A stretch of DNA of 42,842 nucleotides, taken from Chitinophaga pinensis. Its GTDB lineage: Bacteria; Bacteroidota; Bacteroidia; 2-12-FULL-35-15. The position numbers were made by a program, and so were the translations under genes. The stretch spans positions 1 to 42,842 of the forward strand of contig CAMCUO010000025.1 in the NCBI GenBank assembly GCA_945879015.1, written 5' to 3'. Below are positions 25,413 through 32,056 of this stretch, piece by piece. The notes below the pieces were generated by a model. That model made no database searches, was not told the DNA's origin, and saw nothing but the letters and a program-made list of their open reading frames with translations. How positions within the stretch are numbered: the stretch's first letter is position 1; the number at the start of each line of letters is the position of its first letter.

Positions 25413-27410
25413 ATGAAAAAACATTTTTATATAGATATTACAAAAAACAATCTGTGCAAATCTGTGCAATCTGTGGCAAAAATCACAATGCTCATTGCTG
25501 CCTCCTGCTTTTATTATGCCTGTAATCAAAATTCAAGCTCGTCAACTGAAACCCTATCCTGCTCAGAATTTACGATACAAAATTTTTCACCCATCTCCAA
25601 CTGGCAGGAAGATAGCATAGTTAGAAAAACAATTTTTCTTGATTATAACAATGCTAATAGCGGATTCGTTATTCCTTCGATAAAAGATGTTGCCAGTGGT
25701 TTATTTTCGTTGGAATTTGAAGTAAAAAACAATAGCACCAAATCACAAAACTTATACTACAAAATTTACTACCAAAACGAAAGCTATAAGTTTGAAGAAT
25801 TTGATTCAATTTCAAATACCGAAAACGTTTATGCAGAAGAGAACTTTTACGGCAGCTGGGAAAATACAGCCACTGGCTTCAAAAAAATTGTTGTGAATGC
25901 CGACAATAGTTTTCATAAAATAGAAGATGCTTTTCGAATTATCGGAAATCCAAGAAACGAAGAGCGCTACTTTCACAAAGGAGAAAACAACAGGTGGAAA
26001 CGAAACCCAAGAATTGGCAACTATTCTTTTATGCTTGTTATTGCTACAGAAAGTGATTTGAAAAACATTCCCGAATACATTCAAAAAATCAACAAAAAAA
26101 ACCTGCCTACCGGACAGGCAGACAAAGAAAAGTTTACTAGTCCGTATTACTTTTTTAATTATGGAGAAGGAAATAGCTTAAAGCAAACCATTTCAAGCGT
26201 TTCTCAAACACAACTAAAAATTATTGCGCAACCCAATTTGGGGGGAGGAATTTATGTAGACGACACCCGGTTTAATGGTGAAATAGATAAATCTAATTTT
26301 TGTGCTACTTGCGGACAAGACAGTAATCTATATAAGAATGCCCCCATTCAGCAGTTCATCAATTATGTTGACTTATCAACTAAAATGGATAACATTCCTG
26401 TGATTGCAGATATTTTAAAAGACAATTATTCTAAAATGGATTATAATTGGAATCGTGTTTTTTATACTAAAGATGAATTGATTCCAACCATTTTGCAAAC
26501 ATCTCGACACCCCTGCGCAACTGTTTTTTCTGATCCTAAGGAAAAAAAGATTGTCATCAAAAATCCTAAAACCAACTATGGTGAGTGGAAAAAAGAAAGT
26601 GTTGGCATAATAACTCGTCACGGATTAACTTATGGGAAGTATCGCGTGAAAGTAAAGTTGACAGAATTGCTAAATAAAAATAATGTCTGGAATGGTTTAA
26701 CAAATGCCATTTGGTTAATTACACAAGGTGGTGGAGAATGGAATAACAGAAGAACTTGTAACAAAGATGGTGGGTATATGGCAACATATTGGGGCGGACC
26801 AAATGATAAACGTGTGCCGGCTGTTGATTATACAGAAATTGATTTCGAAATTTTAAAAACGCCACCTTATTGTCCTAACAACGCCTTTCCTCCAGTTTAT
26901 AAAAATCCTGGAGACAAAAATAAAAATATCAGCAGTTGGAATATTCCTTTGCCAGAGGAAATTACGAATGCTGATGGGAAAATAACTGTTGCCTGTACAA
27001 ATTGGGACATGGCTTGTCATGAGCCAAAAAACTTTGGTGTTGGTTGTAATCCTATAGCTTACCAAAATCAAACATTTGAAACACATCGTTGGGATCATAA
27101 TTATCGAGCGCTTACAGAAAAGAAAGAAGAAAATGATGATGAACTGTTTGGTGGCGATTACTTTTATTTTGAAATTGACTGGCGACCTACAGAAATTATT
27201 TGGCGCATTGGTGCTGAACCAAACAAAATGCGAGTTGTTGGCTACATGAATGACAAAGTCACTTCCATTCCTAACAACCAAATGTTATTAATTATCACAC
27301 AAGAATATCACAATACAAAATGGTGGCCGGGAGCTCCTTATTCACAAGACAATTTACCTTTTCCCTTGAATGATATCCCGGGAGAAATTTATGATTTAAC
27401 TATTGAATAA
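25413..27410 (+). CDS. GH16-like lipoprotein (polysaccharide hydrolase or transglycosylase fold)
   Basis: 665 residues. A lipobox-like FYYAC (Cys 37) follows a hydrophobic stretch at 26-36, but the n-region is unusual because residues 12-22 come from the inverted CACAGATT repeat. An internal ATG (codon 26) would leave almost no basic residues. Residues about 40-200 form an unrecognised N-terminal beta-rich domain. The C-terminal half is GH16-like: GLTYGKYRVKVKL, then YTEIDFEIL with the diagnostic E-x-D-x-E (E475, D477, E479), then FEIDWRPTEIIWRIG and MLLIITQEYHN in the normal order. GH16 enzymes cut beta-1,3/1,4 glucans, galactans and related polymers or transfer glycans; the substrate is unknown. 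A palindromic element is inserted in frame near residue 231. Its position beside O-acetylation genes suggests it acts on the glycan made here. Confidence 0.75.
   Translation: MKKHFYIDITKNNLCKSVQSVAKITMLIAASCFYYACNQNSSSSTETLSCSEFTIQNFSPISNWQEDSIVRKTIFLDYNNANSGFVIPSIKDVASGLFSLEFEVKNNSTKSQNLYYKIYYQNESYKFEEFDSISNTENVYAEENFYGSWENTATGFKKIVVNADNSFHKIEDAFRIIGNPRNEERYFHKGENNRWKRNPRIGNYSFMLVIATESDLKNIPEYIQKINKKNLPTGQADKEKFTSPYYFFNYGEGNSLKQTISSVSQTQLKIIAQPNLGGGIYVDDTRFNGEIDKSNFCATCGQDSNLYKNAPIQQFINYVDLSTKMDNIPVIADILKDNYSKMDYNWNRVFYTKDELIPTILQTSRHPCATVFSDPKEKKIVIKNPKTNYGEWKKESVGIITRHGLTYGKYRVKVKLTELLNKNNVWNGLTNAIWLITQGGGEWNNRRTCNKDGGYMATYWGGPNDKRVPAVDYTEIDFEILKTPPYCPNNAFPPVYKNPGDKNKNISSWNIPLPEEITNADGKITVACTNWDMACHEPKNFGVGCNPIAYQNQTFETHRWDHNYRALTEKKEENDDELFGGDYFYFEIDWRPTEIIWRIGAEPNKMRVVGYMNDKVTSIPNNQMLLIITQEYHNTKWWPGAPYSQDNLPFPLNDIPGEIYDLTIE
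25449..25477. repeat. Inverted CACAGATT repeat inside the 5' end of the GH16-like gene
   Basis: AATCTGTGCAAATCTGTGC continuing AATCTGTGG. It is the reverse orientation of the two upstream copies and codes for residues NLCKSVQSV of the lipoprotein signal region. Confidence 0.75.
26102..26121. repeat. In-frame palindromic element (CCTGCC...GGCAG type) in the GH16-like gene
   Basis: CTGCCT and AGGCAG arms surround ACCGGAC. It encodes LPTGQA within the N-terminal domain. The same element type is found at 39451-39467 and 41749-41765. Confidence 0.75.
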
Positions 27411-27427
27411 ATTTGTCTACAAAGCTA

Positions 27428-27458
27428 TTGTTTATTAATATTTATTACGATAAATTTG
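27428..27458 (+). promoter_or_regulatory. Promoter of mntA-hepT and possibly the O-acetylation genes
   Basis: TTG at 27428-27430, a 20-nt spacer and an exact TAAATTTG at 27451-27458. The -7 element ends 4 nt before the ATG at 27463, so the transcript would be nearly leaderless, or translation begins at the ATG at 27490. Confidence 0.6.
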
Positions 27459-27462
27459 TGTT

Positions 27463-27774
27463 ATGCAACAAAAAGTCCAAAACAAAGAGATGCTTATGTC
27501 TTTAATTGCGAATAATCGTTCACGTATTCGTGAATATGGTGTGTGCGCAATTGGCCTATTTGGATCATTTGCACGGAATGAACAAACCGACCTGAGCGAT
27601 ATTGACTTGTTGGTTGACTTTGAGAAAGACAAAGAAACCTACCGCAACTTTATTAGTCTTGCTTATTATATGGAAGAACTGTTAGGGAGAAAGGTTGAGG
27701 TTGTAACCCGCAACGGTCTTAGCCCATATATTGGCCCTCGAATATTGAAGGAGGTGCAAAATGTTCCACTCTAA
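27463..27774 (+). CDS. mntA: MntA-type minimal nucleotidyltransferase antitoxin
   Basis: 103 residues. The signature GLFGSFARNEQTDLSDIDLLV contains the GS-F-A-R-x-E and S-D-I-D motifs of minimal nucleotidyltransferases, with the two metal-binding Asp residues intact. In known MntA-HepT pairs MntA transfers AMP to a Tyr of HepT and so silences it. The frame overlaps hepT by 14 nt, the usual tight arrangement. Two starts are possible: ATG 27463, 4 nt behind the -7 element, or ATG 27490 (MLMSLIANNRSRI); the first gives the more usual N-terminal helix, the second a more usual leader. The pair lies between the GH16-like and AlgJ-like genes. Confidence 0.9.
   Translation: MQQKVQNKEMLMSLIANNRSRIREYGVCAIGLFGSFARNEQTDLSDIDLLVDFEKDKETYRNFISLAYYMEELLGRKVEVVTRNGLSPYIGPRILKEVQNVPL
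27748..27756 (+). promoter_or_regulatory. Strong Shine-Dalgarno sequence for hepT
   Basis: AAGGAGGTG ends 4 nt before the ATG at 27761. A near-perfect anti-16S match is rare in Bacteroidota and is not seen at the other starts I inspected here. It fixes the hepT start inside the end of mntA. Confidence 0.7.
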
Positions 27775-28102
27775 TACAGAACTTCTAAAGCATATTTTAG
27801 ATGAAATTCATTTTGTGTTGCATGCTACAAATGCCAAAACGAGAGACGAGCTTATTGAAAACGAAATTCTTAAACGTGCAGTAATTCGCAGTCTCGAAAT
27901 TATTGGAGAGGCAACAAAAAAAATAGATCCCGATTTTAAATTACTTCACCCACAAATAGATTGGCGTGGCATGGCTGGAACAAGAGACAAGCTTATTCAC
28001 GATTATTTTGGAGTAAATTACATTATCGTTTGGGACATTATTGAAAATGAGCTGCCTTCATTAAATGATTTTATTGAACACCTGCTTTCTGAGGAAAAAT
28101 AA
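27761..28102 (+). CDS. hepT: HepT-type HEPN ribonuclease toxin
   Basis: 113 residues, DUF86/HEPN fold, all helical. The catalytic R-x4-H-x-Y motif is RDKLIHDY near residues 85-92, which carries both the RNase residues and the Tyr that MntA modifies. SLEIIGEATKKI in the middle is also conserved in HepT. The start is set by a strong Shine-Dalgarno sequence within mntA. The stop is 10 nt before the first AlgJ-like gene, so the pair sits within what otherwise looks like a glycan operon. The toxin motif is intact, so the system is probably functional. Confidence 0.9.
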   Translation: MFHSNTELLKHILDEIHFVLHATNAKTRDELIENEILKRAVIRSLEIIGEATKKIDPDFKLLHPQIDWRGMAGTRDKLIHDYFGVNYIIVWDIIENELPSLNDFIEHLLSEEK

Positions 28103-28112
28103 TTCGTCTTTA

Positions 28113-29462
28113 ATGAACCCATCAAATCTTAATAAATGTAAAAACAGAATTTTTTTCTTCTTCCTTCTGTTGTTACTTATCCCCTTGTTTCAACTTACTC
28201 TTCCTTTTGCAATAGAAAGACCTCTTGATGGCGTTGACCGCCCTCCTCCATTGCCCGAATTTTCTATCAGCACATGGATGAATGAGGACTATCAAAAAAA
28301 TTACTCTTTAGCTTTTGAACATAATATTGGTTTTCACTCATCACTTGTTCGCCTACGCAATCAAATCAATTATTCCGTTTTTAGTTTTTCAGACATTGCT
28401 GATGTGGTTGTGGGAAAAGAGGGTTACCTTTTTTTAAAGCCTTACACAAATGCAGTAACGGGGGCAGACTTTGTTGGAGACGAATATATAAATATTCAAA
28501 CTCAAAAAATGAAAACGATTCAAACAGAACTAAAGAAAAAAAACATTGACTTTTTTGTTGTTCTTGCACCTGGGAAGGGAAGTTTTTATTCAGAATTTAT
28601 TCCCGATAAAATTATGAAAAGCGCGAAGCCCGATAGCACAAACTATACTTGCTATAAAAAAAGGTTTTTGGAACAAGAAGTAAATTGCCTCGATCTAAAT
28701 TCTTATTTTTTATCTATTAAAAACTCTGAAAAATATCCCCTATACTCAACTACCGGAGTTCACTGGACGGAATATAGCTGCTATATTGCGAGTAAAGAAA
28801 TTGTTGCATATATTGAAAAGATCAGAAAAATAAATTTGCCGGAAATAAAACTGCAATCAATTAAAATGCTTGATTTGTCAGGGAACCATAGTACTGACTA
28901 TGATGCTGCTTGTGTTATGAACGTCTTTTCTACCATTCCACACCCAACTTATGCAATACCAAAACTGCAGTTTGTTTCGGACACAACAACTACAAAACCT
29001 CGTTTTTTATGTGTTGCGGATAGTTATTTTGCGGGAATAACGAACACGGCTATTCCTTCTAAGGTCTTTGCTGACTGCCAATATTGGCTATATTACGACC
29101 GAATTTATCAAAGTTATTTAAAAGAAAAAAAGGTTGCGGAGCTAAATTTGAAAAACGAAATAGAAAAGAAAGATGTTGTTTGTTTGCTGGCTACAGATGC
29201 CTCTTTAGCTCCGTTTCCTTTCGGATTTGTTGATAAAGTCTACGAGCTTTATGCAAAAAAAGATGCTGCTTACTATATTTTAAAAAACAAAGAATTTCAT
29301 TGTTTTGTATTAAAAGCCTTAGAAAATATTCATAAAAACAAAGAATGGAAAAATCAACTTATAGAAAGCGCAAAAACAAAAAACATTTCTGAATTGGATC
29401 AGTTTATTATAAGTGCTGTTTGGTTGTATAAAGAAGAACAATTAAAACTGAGGAATGAATAA
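28113..29462 (+). CDS. AlgJ/AlgX-like SGNH protein, probable glycan O-acetyltransferase component 1
   Basis: 449 residues from the ATG at 28113, preferred over the in-frame ATG 28065, which would lie inside hepT. A hydrophobic segment near the N-terminus (about 14-30) is a signal anchor, placing the domain in the periplasm. Landmarks of the AlgJ/AlgX family are an early NIGFHSSLVRLRNQINY segment, GKEGYLFL, LAPGKGSFYSEFIP, the GVHW motif and the nucleophile-type motif VADSYFAG. In characterised AlgX the His-containing motif is D-x-H-W and provides the Asp of the triad; here it is G-V-H-W. AlgJ/AlgX proteins pass acetyl groups from AlgI to the polymer. It overlaps the next gene by 8 nt. Confidence 0.8.
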   Translation: MNPSNLNKCKNRIFFFFLLLLLIPLFQLTLPFAIERPLDGVDRPPPLPEFSISTWMNEDYQKNYSLAFEHNIGFHSSLVRLRNQINYSVFSFSDIADVVVGKEGYLFLKPYTNAVTGADFVGDEYINIQTQKMKTIQTELKKKNIDFFVVLAPGKGSFYSEFIPDKIMKSAKPDSTNYTCYKKRFLEQEVNCLDLNSYFLSIKNSEKYPLYSTTGVHWTEYSCYIASKEIVAYIEKIRKINLPEIKLQSIKMLDLSGNHSTDYDAACVMNVFSTIPHPTYAIPKLQFVSDTTTTKPRFLCVADSYFAGITNTAIPSKVFADCQYWLYYDRIYQSYLKEKKVAELNLKNEIEKKDVVCLLATDASLAPFPFGFVDKVYELYAKKDAAYYILKNKEFHCFVLKALENIHKNKEWKNQLIESAKTKNISELDQFIISAVWLYKEEQLKLRNE

Positions 29463-30585
29463 ACTGAAAAAATATTTATTTGTTTGTTTATTACTTGCTT
29501 GTTTAGTTCCGGCAATTCAAAAACAATATCCGTTTATCAACTCTACTTCTTTAAATGGCTGGTTTAAAGCATTGAAGACCCCTAAATTTAGATGGGGCTC
29601 ATGGTTTTCTGGAAAATTTCAAACGGATTTTGACAAAAGTTTAGAAACAAATATTGGTTTAAGAGCAGCATTTATTAGAGTCAACAATCAGATCAATTTT
29701 AGTCTTTTTAATTTTGCAACTGGTAAAAATGTTATTGTAGGAACAGCTGGTTATCTTTTTGAAGAAGGATATATTACTGGATATATGGGCATTCATCCTG
29801 TAGACTCAAATGCAGTAAAACTTAAAATTGCTAAAGCCGAATTCGTACATCGTGAACTGGAAAAAAGAGGGAAACATTTACTTATAATTTTAGCTCCAGG
29901 AAAAGCATCTTTTTGTCCTGAATATATTCCTTATCAGTATTATCCTGAAAATAAAAAGATTTCACATTATGATCTATATTCAAAGTATCTCAAGAGTTCA
30001 CAATTAAACTATATCGACTTCAATGGATACTTTAAAAAACTAAAAGGTAACTCTCCTTATCCTTTATATCCTAAACAAGGAACACACTGGAGCATCTATG
30101 GAGCAACACTTGCATTGGATTCGTTGCTCAAATACATTAAGCATAATTTTAAATATAATCTTCCACAAATTCGAATCACAGAAATTGAAACCCCCGATAG
30201 CTGTCGCGATTCTGATTATGATATGGGTGCTGTAATGAATCTGATGTTTTCAATGAAACACGATAAATTAGCTTATCCAAAAATAGAGTTCGAAAACGAC
30301 AGCTCACTTTTTCGTCCAACCGTTATTTCAATGGGTGATAGTTATTTTTGGACTTTTTTTGGAATGGGGTTAAACACAAAAGCGTTTAGGGAACACGAAT
30401 TTTGGTATTACAATGAACTCAACTATATTGATGGTATTGGCGAAACACCTGTCGTAAAAGCAAATACAGCGAGTGCCATTTTAAAAAAAGACCTTGTAAT
30501 AATTATGCAAACTGAAGCCTTTTATCATAGCTTTGGAAAGGATTTTATTGAATGTGCTTATGAACAATTAAAAAACAAACAATAA
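29455..30585 (+). CDS. AlgJ/AlgX-like SGNH protein, probable glycan O-acetyltransferase component 2
   Basis: 376 residues, a paralogue of the preceding gene with the same order of motifs: signal anchor (about 5-21), TNIGLRAAFIRVNNQINF, GTAGYLFEEGY, ILAPGKASFCPEYIP, GTHWSIYGA and the nucleophile motif SMGDSYFW (closer to canonical GDSY than in component 1). The D of D-x-H-W is again Gly. It lacks the extra C-terminal helices (about 70 residues) of the first protein. The start overlaps the upstream stop by 8 nt and the stop overlaps the MBOAT start by 1 nt, so all three are probably translated as a coupled set. A duplicated AlgJ beside one AlgI suggests two acceptors or a heteromeric complex; that is inference. 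Confidence 0.82.
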   Translation: MNKLKKYLFVCLLLACLVPAIQKQYPFINSTSLNGWFKALKTPKFRWGSWFSGKFQTDFDKSLETNIGLRAAFIRVNNQINFSLFNFATGKNVIVGTAGYLFEEGYITGYMGIHPVDSNAVKLKIAKAEFVHRELEKRGKHLLIILAPGKASFCPEYIPYQYYPENKKISHYDLYSKYLKSSQLNYIDFNGYFKKLKGNSPYPLYPKQGTHWSIYGATLALDSLLKYIKHNFKYNLPQIRITEIETPDSCRDSDYDMGAVMNLMFSMKHDKLAYPKIEFENDSSLFRPTVISMGDSYFWTFFGMGLNTKAFREHEFWYYNELNYIDGIGETPVVKANTASAILKKDLVIIMQTEAFYHSFGKDFIECAYEQLKNKQ

Positions 30586-32012
30586 TGGTATTCAGCAGCA
30601 GCTTATTCCTTCTTTACTTTTTTCCGCTATTCTTAATAATTTATTATGTAGCTGATGTAAAGTACAAAAACAATATTGCTTTGTTAGCAAGCATTTTGTT
30701 TTTCAGCTGGGGTGCGCCATTATTTGTTTTTGTTGTTTTGAGTTCTATACTTGTAGATTTTTTTGTTGTTCAAAAAATTTATTCCACAGAAGGCAATAAT
30801 CGTAAATTATATCTTTGTGTTTCTGTTTTTCTAAACTTAGGCCTATTAGCCTATTTTAAATACAGCAATTTTTTTGTAGAAAACGTAAATCAATTGGTTG
30901 CAAACTGGGGCGCACTCGGAATTGTAAACTGGACAAAAATTGTGCTCCCCATAGGAATATCTTTTTTCACTTTTAAGAAACTTAGTTATTGCGTTGATGT
31001 ATATAGAAACACCCACAAACCATTTGTGAAAATTACAGATTATGGCTTATTTATTTTATTGTTTCCTGAATTAATTGCTGGACCAATAGTACGCTTTAAT
31101 GAAATTGCAGATCAAATTGTTGACAGAAAAAATCAAGAGACCATCGATAATAAACTTTTAGGATTATTCCGATTTGTGATCGGTCTTTCTAAAAAAGTAT
31201 TAATCGCAAACGTACTTGGCGCTGAAGCTGACAAGATCTTTGCTTTAGATGCAAATACACTTAACACACCTGTCGCCTGGATTGGAATTCTTGCATACAC
31301 CTTTCAAATCTATTTTGATTTTTCCGGATACTCCGACATGGCAATTGGAATTGCGAGAATGATCGGATTTAAATTCCCTGAAAATTTTGACAACCCTTAC
31401 GTCTCTCAAAGCATCACAGAGTTTTGGAGAAGATGGCACATCACCTTAGGAAGATTTATGCGTAATTATTTATACATTCCGCTTGGAGGGAATAAAGTAA
31501 AATCAAAAGCACGATTATATTTTAATTTAGGTTTGGTTTTTTTTCTTTCCGGATTATGGCATGGCGCTTCCTGGAATTTTATTGCCTGGGGTTGTTTCCA
31601 CGGTTTGTTCTTAATTTCCGATAGGGTATTCCTGCTTTCGGTTTACGATAAGATTGGCCACATTCCAAGCACTATCATCACTTTTATTATAGTAATGGTT
31701 GGCTGGGTTTTCTTTAAAACAGAAACGCTCACTCATGCAACAGTATTTATCAAAAAAATGTTTTCGTTTGATTTTTCCAACTATTACATATATTTCGAAC
31801 TTAATTTTTGGACAATGTTGGTTCTTGCAATTCTTTTTTCTTTTTCAGGTGGTTTTGCAAGAGTTATCAAAATACAGGAAAATGTTTTGTTTTCAGAATA
31901 TGGCTTAAGAAGATTAATAATAACAAGTATTGTTTGCCTTGTGTTGTTTATAATTTGCGAAGCGGCAATTACTGCTTCTGGATTTAATCCTTTTATTTAT
32001 TATAGGTTTTAA
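30585..32012 (+). CDS. AlgI-like MBOAT membrane O-acyltransferase
   Basis: 475 residues, about ten membrane segments. AlgI-type MBOAT proteins move acetyl from a cytoplasmic donor across the inner membrane for transfer to an extracytoplasmic glycan. The signatures are complete: LPIGISFFTFKKLSYCVDVYR, LFPELIAGPIVR, FWRRWHITLGRFMRNYLYIPLGGN and FLSGLWHGASWNFIAWGCFHG with the active-site His. The N-terminus MVFSSSLFLLYFFPLF is the typical AlgI start. The start codon overlaps the upstream stop (TAATG). No alginate polymerase genes are present, so the acceptor is probably a different polysaccharide or glycan. Confidence 0.93.
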   Translation: MVFSSSLFLLYFFPLFLIIYYVADVKYKNNIALLASILFFSWGAPLFVFVVLSSILVDFFVVQKIYSTEGNNRKLYLCVSVFLNLGLLAYFKYSNFFVENVNQLVANWGALGIVNWTKIVLPIGISFFTFKKLSYCVDVYRNTHKPFVKITDYGLFILLFPELIAGPIVRFNEIADQIVDRKNQETIDNKLLGLFRFVIGLSKKVLIANVLGAEADKIFALDANTLNTPVAWIGILAYTFQIYFDFSGYSDMAIGIARMIGFKFPENFDNPYVSQSITEFWRRWHITLGRFMRNYLYIPLGGNKVKSKARLYFNLGLVFFLSGLWHGASWNFIAWGCFHGLFLISDRVFLLSVYDKIGHIPSTIITFIIVMVGWVFFKTETLTHATVFIKKMFSFDFSNYYIYFELNFWTMLVLAILFSFSGGFARVIKIQENVLFSEYGLRRLIITSIVCLVLFIICEAAITASGFNPFIYYRF

Positions 32013-32044
32013 AACTAAACTGTTATTTAAACCAACTAAGATGT

Positions 32045-32052
32045 TATTTTTG
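32045..32052 (+). promoter_or_regulatory. -7 promoter element of the first GT-C-like gene
   Basis: TATTTTTG matches TAnnTTTG and ends only 4 nt before the ATG at 32057, which would give a nearly leaderless transcript. Confidence 0.4.
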
Positions 32053-32056
32053 TAAA

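Larger units (their letters stand above)
24893..25477. mobile_element. GxxExxY cassette with flanking CACAGATT repeats
   Basis: A GxxExxY gene sits between CACAGATT-type repeats in direct orientation (24893-24930 and 25373-25409), with an inverted copy at 25449-25477 (AATCTGTGCAAATCTGTGC and more). Such flanks around GxxExxY genes are common in Bacteroidota. The unit has replaced coding ends on both sides. The mechanism of movement is not known to me, and no transposase is present. Confidence 0.55.

Noticed and set aside
28065..28112. ATG start for the first AlgJ-like gene inside hepT
   Set aside because: It would add residues encoded by the end of hepT in another frame ahead of a normal basic n-region; the ATG at 28113 gives a proper signal anchor.
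30585..32012. Alginate biosynthesis
   Set aside because: Only the O-acetylation genes resemble the alginate system. No alginate polymerase, epimerase or export genes are present.
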